Source: Ruegeria arenilitoris
GTDB lineage: Bacteria > Pseudomonadota > Alphaproteobacteria > Rhodobacterales > Rhodobacteraceae
Length of the DNA stretch: 64,000 nucleotides
Assembly (NCBI RefSeq): GCF_013035425.1
Contig: NZ_WQHX01000011.1
Span: forward strand, 1 to 64,000
Direction of reading: 5' to 3'
Made by a program: the position numbers and the translations under genes
In this document: piece by piece, positions 42,117-51,528 of the stretch
Numbering within the stretch: the first letter of the stretch is position 1
How the letters are laid out: every line of letters starts with the position of its first letter
Notes under the pieces: model-generated
Databases searched by the model: none
What the model saw: the letters and a program-made list of their open reading frames with translations, nothing else
What the model was told of the DNA's origin: nothing

Positions 42117-43232
42117 ATGACCGACACTGCCGAACTCGGTTCTGATCGACCCATTTCAGGCCAGCCGGATTTTAACGCTTATCAAACAACAAGACGCTTT
42201 TCGAATTTGGATGGTCTTCGGTTTATTTGCATTGCGATGGTTCTGTGGCACCACGCGAATCCATTTCCTGACAGCCAGACTCACATTTTCGGAAGGGGGT
42301 TTCTTGGTGTAGATTTCTTCTTTGTTCTCAGCGGTTTTTTAATCACAACTCTTCTGCTGCGCGAGTCCAAAAGGTACGGCAGGTTTTCACTACGCAATTT
42401 TTACTTGCGAAGAATTATTAGGATTTTTCCGGTTTACTTCTTTGTGGTCACTCTGGTTGGCACATATTATGTCGTGATTAAGGGTCAAACCGGGCTTCTT
42501 GGTATTTGGCCGTTCTATTACTTTTTTCTTTCCAACTTTTTGACCGAGCATATTCCACTGCTGGGGATCACCTGGTCTCTTTCCGTTGAAGAACAATATT
42601 ATATGATCTGGCCTCTGGTGTTGCTGATCTTGCCATTTCGATTATTAGTACCTGTTTGCATCGTCTTTGTTGGTCTGAATGTTGCGATCATCAGCGGTCT
42701 TTTTCCATTCGAGCCAATTTCTCTGGGACCTTTGCTGTTCAAGTTACCCAACGCGACCTACGCTCCAATCATTCTTGGTTCACTGTCCGCTGTGGTGCTG
42801 CACCGACAAAAGGGCTTTGAAAAATTGTCTGGCTTCGCAGGCGGATATTACGCGTCGGCTATTGGACTGTTGAGCATCGCGGCACTTATGGTGCTGGCCC
42901 CTTACGACTTGCGGGGCTGGCCCAATCTTTTGATACACATCGCAATGACTTACACGTTAGTTGCACTAGTCGTTCGTGAAAAAAACATTCTATCTGGAAT
43001 ACTGACATTTCCACCAGTGGCCCGGTTCGGTGTCGTCAGTTACGGAATTTACTTGTATCACCTGATCGCTTTGGATGTCGTTAACCGCATTAGCACAGGC
43101 CTTTTCGGCGGTGTGGACCCTTGGGCGCTCTTAATTGTTTACAGTCTTTTATCCTACTTGATCGCCGAAATCAGTTTCCGAACACTCGAAGCGTATTTTA
43201 CTCGTTTTCGTCCCAAAACCTCCGGTGCTTGA
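42117..43232 (+). CDS. Acyltransferase 3 (OafA/YrhL-like)
   Basis: A 371-residue integral membrane acyltransferase with about ten membrane segments. The N-terminal signature FSNLDGLRFICIAMVLWHHANPF contains the conserved His, followed by FGRGFLGVDFFFVLSGFLITTLLLRES and YLRRIIRIFPVYFFV. These enzymes O-acetylate surface or periplasmic polysaccharides. No SGNH domain is attached. The start is probably ATG 42117 (AGGCGAG upstream); TTG 42093 is possible. It is somewhat AT-richer than its neighbours and sits between ppx and rlmE, so it may be a later insertion. A terminator hairpin follows. Confidence 0.88.
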   Translation: MTDTAELGSDRPISGQPDFNAYQTTRRFSNLDGLRFICIAMVLWHHANPFPDSQTHIFGRGFLGVDFFFVLSGFLITTLLLRESKRYGRFSLRNFYLRRIIRIFPVYFFVVTLVGTYYVVIKGQTGLLGIWPFYYFFLSNFLTEHIPLLGITWSLSVEEQYYMIWPLVLLILPFRLLVPVCIVFVGLNVAIISGLFPFEPISLGPLLFKLPNATYAPIILGSLSAVVLHRQKGFEKLSGFAGGYYASAIGLLSIAALMVLAPYDLRGWPNLLIHIAMTYTLVALVVREKNILSGILTFPPVARFGVVSYGIYLYHLIALDVVNRISTGLFGGVDPWALLIVYSLLSYLIAEISFRTLEAYFTRFRPKTSGA

Positions 43233-43235
43233 GAG

Positions 43236-43263
43236 AATAATACCCGTCAGGCGGGTTTATTAT
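43236..43263 (+). terminator. Hairpin between the acyltransferase gene and rlmE
   Basis: AATAATACCCG and CGGGTTTATT pair around a short TCAGG loop, shortly after the acyltransferase stop. The T run is interrupted, so strength is uncertain. Confidence 0.6.
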
Positions 43264-43318
43264 GTAAGGGCAAATCGTTATGTGCTTGGCCAAAGACCCG
43301 CTTCAAGGAGGTCCTGAA

Positions 43319-44020
43319 ATGGCAAAAAACACTTCGGGTCGCGGTCAACGTGACTTAAAAACCAAGGTCAAAACCGCGCGTGGACGTAAGCTCAGTTCGA
43401 CCCGGTGGCTCGAGCGACAATTGAACGACCCCTACGTGAAACGTGCACAGGCCGAAGGCTATCGGGGGCGCGCAGCATTCAAAATTTTAGAATTGGACGA
43501 AAAATTCCGATTTCTGGTGCCCGGCGCACGCGTGGTTGATTTAGGTTGTGCGCCAGGTGGCTGGTGTCAGGTTGCGGTAAAGCGGGTCAATGCGCTGGGT
43601 GAACGGTCCGGTAAGCGGATTGGAACGGTTTTAGGTATTGACCTGCAAGAGGTGGAACCAATTGCGGGTGCCGAGATTCATCAGCTGGACTTCATGGAGG
43701 ATGACGCTGACAAAAAGGTAAAGGCATGGCTTGGCGGCAAGGCTGATGTGGTTATGTCGGACATGGCAGCTTCCTCGTCGGGACATAAGCAGACGGATCA
43801 CTTGCGTATTATGGCGCTTTGCGAAACAGCAGCCTATTTCGCCTTTGACGTCCTTGAAGAAGGCGGTACTTTTGTAGCAAAAGTCTTGGCCGGCGGAGCG
43901 GAAGGCGATCTGCAAAAGTTGCTGAAACAGAAATTCACTAAAGTAGCTAACGTTAAGCCACCATCTTCCCGATCAGACAGTTCCGAAAAATTTGTTGTCG
44001 CAACCGGGTATCGAGGATGA
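43319..44020 (+). CDS. rlmE: RlmE/FtsJ 23S rRNA 2'-O-methyltransferase
   Basis: A 233-residue FtsJ-family enzyme that methylates the 2'-O of U2552 (E. coli numbering) in 23S rRNA, a late 50S step. Motif I is VVDLGCAPGGWCQVAVKR. The KDKE tetrad regions are visible: Lys in SRAAFKILELDEK-like GRAAFKILELDEKF, Asp in VMSDMAASSSGHKQTDHLR, Lys in GGTFVAKVLAGG and Glu in SSEKFVVATG. The N-terminus is basic (GQRDLKTKVKTARGRKLSSTRW). ATG 43319 is fixed by AAGGAGGT upstream. Confidence 0.95.
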   Translation: MAKNTSGRGQRDLKTKVKTARGRKLSSTRWLERQLNDPYVKRAQAEGYRGRAAFKILELDEKFRFLVPGARVVDLGCAPGGWCQVAVKRVNALGERSGKRIGTVLGIDLQEVEPIAGAEIHQLDFMEDDADKKVKAWLGGKADVVMSDMAASSSGHKQTDHLRIMALCETAAYFAFDVLEEGGTFVAKVLAGGAEGDLQKLLKQKFTKVANVKPPSSRSDSSEKFVVATGYRG

Positions 44021-44021
44021 T

Positions 44022-44216
44022 TCAATCCAAGTGAAACTTGCCTGCGGCGATGCGCTGTTCACGCAATGAAGACGAAGCGATGCCCTGCAGTAACAAAGCC
44101 TCTCCGTGATTCAGATCAATGGGTTTCTTCGCGCGCAGCTTCGCTATGCGCTTGTCCAAACTGTCTTTGCGCGGACCCACTAGGGGTTGAGTTTTGGTCG
44201 AAAACCTTTTGGGCAT
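44022..44216 (-). CDS. Small basic protein, unrecognised
   Basis: A 64-residue basic protein (PKRFSTKTQPLVGPRKDSLDKRIAKLRAKKPIDLNHGEALLLQGIASSSLREQR). It ends one base after the convergent rlmE. The predicted helix and the LDKRIAKLRAKKPIDLNHGEALLL segment look protein-like rather than random, but no family was recognised and the ribosome site is weak. It could be spurious. Confidence 0.4.
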   Translation of the reverse strand: MPKRFSTKTQPLVGPRKDSLDKRIAKLRAKKPIDLNHGEALLLQGIASSSLREQRIAAGKFHLD

Positions 44217-44303
44217 GAAACACCGGGGTTACCTAACTGCCGCCAGACACTAAAGGTGAAATTCGCCCGCAAAATGGCACAAATTGGTCTGTGAAGTGCC
44301 GAT

Positions 44304-46232
44304 TTACCGCGCGTACTGATTTGCAAGTTGTTTGAGGTTCGGGTCATTTGGCAGAATTTTTAGGGCCTCATCCAGCGTCTGGATCGCGGCCTGCGGTCCG
44401 CGATTGATATGAGCCAACTGTACCAACATCGGCCAGGCTTCGGCTCGCTGGGGATCCAATCGGACTACCTCGCGAAACGCGCCTTCAGCTGCCTGGGAAT
44501 TTCGAAGCGACAACGCCAGCCCCCCAAGAACCAGATGAGTTTCCGGAAAATCCAACCTATTTGACATGGTCTTCTGCCAGTCCGCCATCGACTTTTGTAC
44601 AACAACCTGTTGCGCAGGCGACAATGCTCCTGCGGGGATCAACAAGAACTCCTTGGCGGTCGTTAAACGTACGTTGCGCAGCGGATCCGAAAGCAACGGT
44701 TCAAGACGTTCAATTCGGTCGGTCAACGTCGCTTCGCGTTGCAAGGCAACCGCATTTGCCCGTATCAAGGGGTCAGGGTCGGAAAGGCTCTCAGCGGTAG
44801 CCGCAGCTATTTCAGCTGATCCGAAAGCTTGCAGCAGATAAAGGGCGGTAGCGCGTACAATCCCTGCGTTTTGAGGGTCATTTGCTATTTCCAATAGTAT
44901 TTCGGGGTCCTGTAACTGTCCAGTTGCAGCATCGTCAAACGCGCTACCAAAATGCGTCGCGCGCCGGGTTGATGCCGGATACCATGTTTCGATATTTGCA
45001 GCGGCCCAGCGTTGATCTTTATCTTGGTGACAATCTGTGCACGCGTCAGGCCCTAACTCCAGATCGGGGCGTGGAATTCGGAAACTGTGGTCGCGACGCC
45101 AATCGTTGCCCATATAAACCCGTTCGATCATGTGACAACTCTTGCATTGCGCCCCATCCGAGCCATCCTCGTGATGGTGGTGTTCGGGTGCATCGTAGGT
45201 TTTGCGTATCAGAGAGGGAAATTTCGGATTTCCGGCTGGCGAATGGCATTGTGTACAAATGCCGTTGCCTTCTGCAACGAGGTTCGCACTGTGGGGATTG
45301 TGGCAATCCATACAGCCGACACCCTTGTCATACATTCGCGACTGTAGGAACGAGCCGTAAACATATACTTCGTCAAGAATTTGCCCATCCGAGTGATAAA
45401 GGCCCGGTCTCAGTACCGCCAGATTATAAGCATCGTGATAAGGTGTACCCGGCAACGGATTTCCGTCCTCCAGGGCCTCGCGTCGCGAATGGCAACCAGC
45501 GCATTGCTGAATTTCGGCTTCGGTGTCACCTATTCCCCAATTAATCGGAAACCCAAACTCGCTCAGGCTTTCATTTACAGCCTTACCGTTCGTCCACTCA
45601 ATGTGCGCTGAGCCTGGTCCATGACACGCCTCGCACCCGACCCCGATTTCGGAGTGAACCGACGCATAGCTTCTGGAGACAGGATCATAGTTTTTTACGA
45701 ATCCTGTTGCATGACATTCCGCGCAGCGAGTGTTCCAGTTCTTATAAGGCCCCGACCAATGCAATCCATCATCCGGCGGTAGGTCCTGATCGGGATAAAG
45801 GTGAAACCAACGACCTGCATCAGTATCCCATACGACATCGAAGCTTTGTAAACGCCCAGGTTCGGTCTCAAAAAGATATTGTTGCAAAGGTTCGATACCA
45901 ACTACGGAATGAACCGAATACTCTGTCGTCATACCGTCTTTTTCAGTCACGGTCGCAACCGGCGCTCCGTCCTTATTGGAAAACAAAACAGACATGCCGT
46001 CATCTTCATAACTCGTGTCATTGAAATCTGCTTGAATTGAACCTTCAGAAACCTCAGTCCAAGCCAAGGCATGGTGTGAAGCTTTCCAGCTGTCCGCAAT
46101 GTCCTTATGGCAGTCTACGCATGCCTCGGACCCGATATAACTTTGCGCCATAACTGCCTGTGGCAAAGGGAAAAATGAGGCCAGAAATATAACAGCCAAC
46201 CACGGAATGCAGCTTGTGCGGGAACCGATCAC
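44304..46232 (-). CDS. Octaheme c-type cytochrome with HEAT/TPR C-terminus
   Basis: A 642-residue exported protein. The signal peptide ends at AVMAQ. Eight CXXCH motifs are present: CVDCH, CAECH, CEACH, CAGCH, CMDCH, CTQCH, CKSCH and CTDCH, all in the first two thirds. The last ~230 residues are helical repeats: HEAT-like (DPLIRANAVALQREATLTD, DPLRNVRLTTAKEFLL) then TPR (QAAEGAFREVVRLDPQRAEAWPMLVQLAH). It resembles the family of TPR multiheme cytochromes of unknown redox partner; it is not HAO, NrfA or tetrathionate reductase by any motif I can see. The start overlaps the stop of the BrkB-type gene by ATGA, so the two are coupled. Confidence 0.88.
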   Translation of the reverse strand: MIGSRTSCIPWLAVIFLASFFPLPQAVMAQSYIGSEACVDCHKDIADSWKASHHALAWTEVSEGSIQADFNDTSYEDDGMSVLFSNKDGAPVATVTEKDGMTTEYSVHSVVGIEPLQQYLFETEPGRLQSFDVVWDTDAGRWFHLYPDQDLPPDDGLHWSGPYKNWNTRCAECHATGFVKNYDPVSRSYASVHSEIGVGCEACHGPGSAHIEWTNGKAVNESLSEFGFPINWGIGDTEAEIQQCAGCHSRREALEDGNPLPGTPYHDAYNLAVLRPGLYHSDGQILDEVYVYGSFLQSRMYDKGVGCMDCHNPHSANLVAEGNGICTQCHSPAGNPKFPSLIRKTYDAPEHHHHEDGSDGAQCKSCHMIERVYMGNDWRRDHSFRIPRPDLELGPDACTDCHQDKDQRWAAANIETWYPASTRRATHFGSAFDDAATGQLQDPEILLEIANDPQNAGIVRATALYLLQAFGSAEIAAATAESLSDPDPLIRANAVALQREATLTDRIERLEPLLSDPLRNVRLTTAKEFLLIPAGALSPAQQVVVQKSMADWQKTMSNRLDFPETHLVLGGLALSLRNSQAAEGAFREVVRLDPQRAEAWPMLVQLAHINRGPQAAIQTLDEALKILPNDPNLKQLANQYAR

Positions 46233-47098
46233 CCGTTTCCCTCCGAACTTGAGACACTTTCAAGATCAATGAGAGCACCATTGTACTCGGCTCCAAGGAT
46301 CAACATTGCAGAACACAAATAAAGAAAGATCAATGCAGCCATGGCCCCCGCCAACCCTGCGTAGGTCGCACTATATGTCGCGAATTGAGCTATGTAGACG
46401 GAAAAACCCCAGCCGCCCGCTGCCCAAAGCGCGAGGGTTAAAATGACCCCAGGTATTATCTGTGACAGCCTGTGTCGTCGTGTCGGAAGTATCAGATGCG
46501 CAAGAATTACAGTGCCCGCAGGAACTGCCACGGTAAAGGTCCAACGCAAACGGTCAACAGACAGCCAGCCGCCCACGTCAAAGGCAGTATTTTCTGAGAC
46601 AAGTCTTGTGTAGACGGGCAGTACTACTTCGACCGCTGCGATAGCGAGAATTGCGGCACCGCCGATGATGACCAAGGCAAAGCACATTAATCGTGCCTTC
46701 CAAAACGGCCAGGTATCCTGATCATGATAGGCTTGCGTCATGGCTTTGCGTACTGCAGCCACACCGTTTGAGGCAAAATATACTGCCAGCAATCCCCCAA
46801 TCGTAATTACTCCGGATCCTGAGTTTTCTAACACCGCGCGTAATTCCCGCACAATTGGATCTGCAACATCACTGGGCCAAGCGCCGAAAATTAATTCGAT
46901 CAGTTCGTCGGTGACATAGCCCTGCGACAATGCTCCCGCCAAGGCAACAGTGAAAAGCACAAAGGGAAAAAGCGCCATCATCAGAGACATGGCAACGTGG
47001 CTGCTCATGACAAAACCATCCTTGTTGCCGAACCTCCGCAAAGCTAGGAACAGAGCGCCAACAAAACGGTTTTTTTCAAGAATCGCTATAGGTTTCAT
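46229..47098 (-). CDS. YihY/BrkB-family inner membrane protein
   Basis: A 289-residue membrane protein with about six segments: HVAMSLMMALFPFVLFTVALAGAL, VITIGGLLAVYFASNGVAAVRKAMTQAYH (family signature), FALVIIGGAAILAIAAVEVVLP, FTVAVPAGTVILAHLIL, GVILTLALWAAGGWGFSVYI and AGLAGAMAALIFLYLCSAMLILGAEYNG. The family is conserved but has no agreed function (envelope integrity or transport). It is the first gene of a two-gene operon with the octaheme cytochrome (ATGA overlap), which makes a role near the periplasmic redox protein worth considering. Confidence 0.9.
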   Translation of the reverse strand: MKPIAILEKNRFVGALFLALRRFGNKDGFVMSSHVAMSLMMALFPFVLFTVALAGALSQGYVTDELIELIFGAWPSDVADPIVRELRAVLENSGSGVITIGGLLAVYFASNGVAAVRKAMTQAYHDQDTWPFWKARLMCFALVIIGGAAILAIAAVEVVLPVYTRLVSENTAFDVGGWLSVDRLRWTFTVAVPAGTVILAHLILPTRRHRLSQIIPGVILTLALWAAGGWGFSVYIAQFATYSATYAGLAGAMAALIFLYLCSAMLILGAEYNGALIDLESVSSSEGNG

Positions 47099-47268
47099 TC
47101 GTCGACCCTACCCGTCCTTTGCTTCTGGCAGAACCACATTTGCCAATTCGCCAGTTAATTTCCGCGCATAACTGACTGACCGGATTGCACAAAGCCCTGA
47201 TCCCGTGCAGGATCGCGACAAGTATCGTCGGACCGTGACACCCCGGCGACAATGATCAGGACCAAGGC

Positions 47269-48354
47269 ATGCCGTCCGAACCGCAAAACAAACCTGCCAA
47301 ACCTCGCCTCAAATTGTCGGCGACGCGCGATATCACGATCGTAGCGACATTGGTCGTCTTGGGACTTTACGCCGGAGCCAAATTCCTGATCCCACTGACC
47401 ATGGCTCTTTTGGTCAATGTCCTTATTATCGCCCTCAGCGATCGGGTTGTTTCGTTGACCCGGCTGCCAGTTTGGCTTGCAAACATAGCCGGGGTCACCG
47501 TGGTTCTAGCCGGTTTGTTTACGATCATGTACGTACTAGGCAGTCAGGCCACGCAATTTGCCAGATCCATAAACACCTACGAAAACCAGTTTGATGGCGC
47601 TGTGAATCGTATCACTGGTCTGGTGGGGAATGATGTTACCTCATTTATTCGTGACAACCTGATCAGTATCGACATGTCCTATGTCGCAAGGTTACTGCTG
47701 GGCAGCGCAACCTCACTGCTAAATCAGTTTTTCTTGATTAGCCTCTATGTTGCTTTTCTGATGGCAGAGCGGCTGGCATTTCGCAAAAAGATACAACTGG
47801 CTGCGGGAAATCCGCAATTGGGGGCCGAATTAGCAACCGTTCTGGACGCTATCTCTTTCAGCTTGCAAAGATATGTGGGTGTAAAGACTTTTATCAGCCT
47901 GGTAACCGCTTCGATCAGTTACACGGTCTTTCGGGTTCTTGGCCTAGAATACGCCGAAACATGGGCCGTTTTGACCTTTGCGCTGAATTTCATCCCGTCC
48001 ATCGGATCGATTATCGCCGTGTTTTTCCCTGCTATGATCGCACTGGTTCAGTTCGAAACTATTGGTCCGTTTCTGATCATCGTTTTGGGATGTGGGACAA
48101 TTCAGTTTTTAATTGGCAATTTCCTGGATCCCGCAATGTTGGGTCGCTCACTCAACATGTCGACTTTTCTTGTAGTACTGGCCCTGACATTCTGGACCAC
48201 CGTCTGGGGCCTTATAGGTGCGTTTCTCAGTGTGCCGCTGACCGTCTGCATACTTATCATCTTCAGCCATATTCCCGCGCTAAGGCCGGTTGCCATTCTG
48301 ATGTCGCTGGACGGAAGGCTGGGCGACACCGAGCCTGCAACAGACGTGCGATAA
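47269..48354 (+). CDS. AI-2E family transporter
   Basis: A 361-residue membrane protein of the AI-2E (PerM/UPF0118) family with about eight segments: ITIVATLVVLGLYAGAKFLIPLTMALLVNVLI, a cytoplasmic/periplasmic loop, LLNQFFLISLYVAFLMAER, then FALNFIPSIGSIIAVFFPAMIAL and FLVVLALTFWTTVWGLIGAFLSVPLTVCILI with the family's P-S-I-G and GxxGAxLxxPL motifs. Members export varied substrates or ions; the AI-2 name does not prove a signal function. It is separated by 3 nt from the downstream deacetylase gene, so they form an operon. Confidence 0.9.
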   Translation: MPSEPQNKPAKPRLKLSATRDITIVATLVVLGLYAGAKFLIPLTMALLVNVLIIALSDRVVSLTRLPVWLANIAGVTVVLAGLFTIMYVLGSQATQFARSINTYENQFDGAVNRITGLVGNDVTSFIRDNLISIDMSYVARLLLGSATSLLNQFFLISLYVAFLMAERLAFRKKIQLAAGNPQLGAELATVLDAISFSLQRYVGVKTFISLVTASISYTVFRVLGLEYAETWAVLTFALNFIPSIGSIIAVFFPAMIALVQFETIGPFLIIVLGCGTIQFLIGNFLDPAMLGRSLNMSTFLVVLALTFWTTVWGLIGAFLSVPLTVCILIIFSHIPALRPVAILMSLDGRLGDTEPATDVR

Positions 48355-48357
48355 GCC

Positions 48358-49470
48358 ATGCAGAACCCTGTCTTTTTAGGGTCCGAAATATATCGCCATT
48401 CTACATATGGTTCCAAACATCCTCTGGCGATTCCGCGGGTGTCTACTGTAATTGACATTTGCCGTGCACTTGGTTGGCTAAACTCAGAAAATTACAGGAT
48501 CAGCCCTTGTGCAAAACCTGACGCTTTGCACGCGTTCCATACGCCAGACTACATTGAGATCCTGCAAACGGCAGAAAAGTCTCAAGTTGTCACTGACACT
48601 GAGCGTGAAAAATATGCGCTGGGCACCTTGTCGAACCCGGTGTTTCCAGAAATGTATCGGCGTCCCGCAACGGCGGCAGGCGGATCTATGTTGGGTGCCG
48701 AATTGATCCGAGATGGCGGCATCGTGTTCAATCCGGCCGGAGGTACACATCACGGATTACCAAGCCGTGCCAATGGCTTCTGCTACCTAAATGATCCAGT
48801 TCTTGCCATTTTGACGTTATTAAGAATGGGCATGGGTCGCGTCGTTTATGTCGATATCGACGCGCATCATTGCGATGGTGTCGAATCCGCTTTTCAAGGC
48901 TCGGACAAGGTCCGGATGATTTCTGTGCACGAAGCGCGCAGATGGCCGTTTACTGGACTGCTAAACAATCACGCCGGTGGCGCTGCGTGGAACTTGCCGG
49001 TGGCAAAGGGCCTAAACGATGACGAATTTAGCGTCATCTTGGACCAATTGATCCTACCAACGACCGAGGCGTTTCGTCCTCAGGCAATTGTTCTCCAGTG
49101 CGGCGCAGATGCTGTCGCCGAGGACCCTCTGTCGCGCCTTGCTTTATCCAATAATTCTCATTGGCGCACTATTGTGCAATTGCGCGATCTTGCTCCCCGA
49201 CTTCTGGTTCTGGGCGGAGGCGGGTATAACCCTTGGTCCGTTGCACGGTTGTGGAGCGGAGTGTGGGCAATGTTGAACGGCTTTGAAATCCCTGCGCTTT
49301 TGGATGCCCAATCACAACAAATTCTGAGTAGTTTGAATTGGAACCGAGCAGCAGGTCGGAAACCGCCGCTGCATTGGTTTCAGACTCTTAGAGATGCACC
49401 AAATCATGGGGCAATTCGGCAGGAATTACTGAGCGATCTCCGCCAACTTGCGGTTCGGACTTCGCGGTAG
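48358..49470 (+). CDS. Histone-deacetylase-fold (AcuC-like) deacetylase
   Basis: A 370-residue Zn-dependent deacylase of the arginase/HDAC fold. The active site is visible: AGGTHHG (the His-His charge relay), GFCYLNDPVLAI, metal ligands in VDIDAHHCDG (Asp, His) and the Asp in LQCGADAVAEDPLSRL, and LGGGGYNPWSVARLW. Bacterial members act on acetylated proteins such as acetyl-CoA synthetase or on acetylpolyamines. The usual Tyr is replaced by a local GGGGYN Tyr as in AcuC. It is co-transcribed with the AI-2E transporter. Confidence 0.9.
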   Translation: MQNPVFLGSEIYRHSTYGSKHPLAIPRVSTVIDICRALGWLNSENYRISPCAKPDALHAFHTPDYIEILQTAEKSQVVTDTEREKYALGTLSNPVFPEMYRRPATAAGGSMLGAELIRDGGIVFNPAGGTHHGLPSRANGFCYLNDPVLAILTLLRMGMGRVVYVDIDAHHCDGVESAFQGSDKVRMISVHEARRWPFTGLLNNHAGGAAWNLPVAKGLNDDEFSVILDQLILPTTEAFRPQAIVLQCGADAVAEDPLSRLALSNNSHWRTIVQLRDLAPRLLVLGGGGYNPWSVARLWSGVWAMLNGFEIPALLDAQSQQILSSLNWNRAAGRKPPLHWFQTLRDAPNHGAIRQELLSDLRQLAVRTSR

Positions 49471-49571
49471 ATCGATTCGCTAAAGCCTGCTAACCTGCCG
49501 ACATTACAAAACTTTTCATCCCGCCAGGATCATGGCTGACGAACTCGCTATTTCACAGAAGTTGGCGGAGC

Positions 49572-50561
49572 GTGGACACCAAAATGAATGCACACAATCA
49601 GATAAATGACTTAAAAGCCCGAATGGGGCGGGACATTATCGGTCAAACCGATGTGATCGACCGGTTGCTCATCGGGATGCTGGCCAATGGAAACCTTTTA
49701 ATTGAAGGCTTGCCCGGGCTCGCGAAGACCCGCGCAGTCAAGGCGATGGCGCGTAATCTAGATGCAAAGTTCAGCCGTATTCAGTTCACCCCTGACCTGT
49801 TGCCGTCTGACGTAACCGGGACAGAAGTGTATCAGCAAACAGATCAGGGTGGTACTTTTCGGTTCGAACCAGGGCCGATATTCGCGAACATCGTGCTTGC
49901 CGATGAAATCAATCGGGCACCTGCCAAAGTTCAGGCAGCCTTGTTGGAGGCGATGGAGGAGCGGCAAGTTACCGTCTCTGGCACCACGCATAAGATGGAA
50001 CCTCTGTTTATCGTGATGGCGACTCAGAACCCAATCGAGCAGGAAGGTACTTATCCCCTGCCCGAGGCCCAGATGGACCGCTTCCTAATGCATGTGCAGA
50101 TTACCTATCCGCCGGTTCAGGATGAGGTCGAGGTTATACGTTTGGTCCGCGGCGAAGAAATCGCGGCCGGAGCTGGAACACCATCCGAAACGCCGTCTCC
50201 GATACCGCAGAGTATCGTTTTTGAGGCCCGATCCGAAATTGGGAATATTCACGTTTCTGATGCTATGGACCGTTACATGGCGGATTTAGTACAAGCCACT
50301 CGGACGCCTGAAAACCTGAGTTCTGAACTTGCCAGTTGGATCGAAATTGGCGCCAGCCCGCGCGCTTCGTTGGCGTTGGACAAATGCGGTCGAGCGCACG
50401 CCTGGATGAACCAGCGCGATTATGTTGATCCCGCAGATATACGCGCGATAGCACACGATGTGTTCCGCCATCGCATAACGTTGAGTTTTGAAGCGCAAGG
50501 AAATGCGAAGTCTGCAGACGACGTAATCGCAGAAATTCTTCGCCTTGTGGCGTTGCCCTGA
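49572..50561 (+). CDS. MoxR-type AAA+ ATPase
   Basis: 329 residues. MoxR AAA+ proteins act as chaperones that assemble or activate VWA-domain partners. Walker A is IEGLPGLAKTRAVKA (the MoxR GxPGxAKT form), Walker B is NIVLADEINRAPAKVQAALLEAMEER, sensor 1 is MATQNPIEQEGTYPLPEAQMDRF, and the lid contains SPRASLALDKCGRAHAWM. The start is GTG 49572 or ATG 49584; neither has an ideally spaced SD. It is the first gene of the Bat operon. A 25-codon ORF from ATG 49532 overlaps its start in another frame. Confidence 0.92.
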   Translation: MDTKMNAHNQINDLKARMGRDIIGQTDVIDRLLIGMLANGNLLIEGLPGLAKTRAVKAMARNLDAKFSRIQFTPDLLPSDVTGTEVYQQTDQGGTFRFEPGPIFANIVLADEINRAPAKVQAALLEAMEERQVTVSGTTHKMEPLFIVMATQNPIEQEGTYPLPEAQMDRFLMHVQITYPPVQDEVEVIRLVRGEEIAAGAGTPSETPSPIPQSIVFEARSEIGNIHVSDAMDRYMADLVQATRTPENLSSELASWIEIGASPRASLALDKCGRAHAWMNQRDYVDPADIRAIAHDVFRHRITLSFEAQGNAKSADDVIAEILRLVALP

Positions 50562-50580
50562 CGACCGAGGAAAAAGCCGC

Positions 50581-51528
50581 GTGTCCAAGACCGCCGTATA
50601 TCCGAATGATCCGCGCATCCATGTCGATGGGCCCCACCTGCTGCGGCTTGGTCTAAACTCGGGCGCGATCAGCCTTTTGCCGCGACAGCCAGCCCGATCA
50701 ATTTTGAATGGCCGTCATGCCTCGCGTTTGCGCGGGCGAGGATTGAATTTCGAAGAGGTGCGTAATTATCTGCCGGGCGATGACATTCGAACCATTGATT
50801 GGAAAGTTACCGCCCGAACGGGCGAACCCCATGTCAGGGTCTACACCGAAGAACGCGACCGCCCTGCTCTTTTGCTGGTAGATCAAAGGGTTTCGATGTT
50901 TTTTGGAACTGAATCATTCATGAAATCGGTCATAGCCGCGGAAGCGGCCGCAATAATCGCGCATCGCGTGCTTGGTCAGGGGGATCGGGTCGGCGGTATT
51001 GTTTTCGGCGATACCGATCTGGCGGAACACCGACCACAACGCCGCGCTGCTGCACTGACCCGGTTCCTTTCGTCTGTCGGCGCTTTGAACTCAATGTTGA
51101 ATGCGTCCATGCAGCCTGAACCAACGGTCACTTTGAACAACGTTCTTACTCAGGCGATACGAATTGCGCACAATAACACTATCATCTGCGTGTTTTCCGA
51201 CTTCGATGGATTGGACACAGCTTCGGAAGGATTGATACGGAGGTTGGCGGCATCCAACGACCTGATACTGTTTAATATTTCCGACCCTAGTTCCAAGGCG
51301 CTAAAGCCCGATCTAAAGCTGACGGTTTCTGATGGCAATCAGCAGATTGAGCTCGACAGTTCCAATCCTGAACTATCCATTCGCATTAGTGCCGCGATGG
51401 AGGATCGCCTGGACCAACTTCAACTCTGGTCGCGCAGATATGGATTTTCGATCGTTCCGCTGACTACGGCTGAACCGACCCTCAAACAACTTCTAAAGCT
51501 CTTTGGCCATCAAGGAGGTCAGCAATGA
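50581..51528 (+). CDS. DUF58 domain protein of the Bat operon
   Basis: A 315-residue cytosolic DUF58 protein. The family motif is present: SRLRGRGLNFEEVRNYLPGDDIRTIDWKVTARTGEPHVRVYTEERDRPALLLVDQR, followed by a VWA-like domain (ALLLVDQRVSMFFG, IICVFSDFDGLD). GTG 50581 is preferred because CGAGGAAAAA precedes it; in-frame codons before it overlap moxR. DUF58 proteins are invariant partners of MoxR in aerotolerance/Bat loci. The stop forms an ATGA overlap with the next gene, behind an AAGGAGGT site. Confidence 0.9.
   Translation: MSKTAVYPNDPRIHVDGPHLLRLGLNSGAISLLPRQPARSILNGRHASRLRGRGLNFEEVRNYLPGDDIRTIDWKVTARTGEPHVRVYTEERDRPALLLVDQRVSMFFGTESFMKSVIAAEAAAIIAHRVLGQGDRVGGIVFGDTDLAEHRPQRRAAALTRFLSSVGALNSMLNASMQPEPTVTLNNVLTQAIRIAHNNTIICVFSDFDGLDTASEGLIRRLAASNDLILFNISDPSSKALKPDLKLTVSDGNQQIELDSSNPELSIRISAAMEDRLDQLQLWSRRYGFSIVPLTTAEPTLKQLLKLFGHQGGQQ

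Noticed and set aside
49532..49609. 25-codon ORF overlapping the MoxR start
   Set aside because: It has an AGGA too close to the ATG and no match to MoxR N-termini in its frame. It may be an upstream ORF, but the support is too weak to list.
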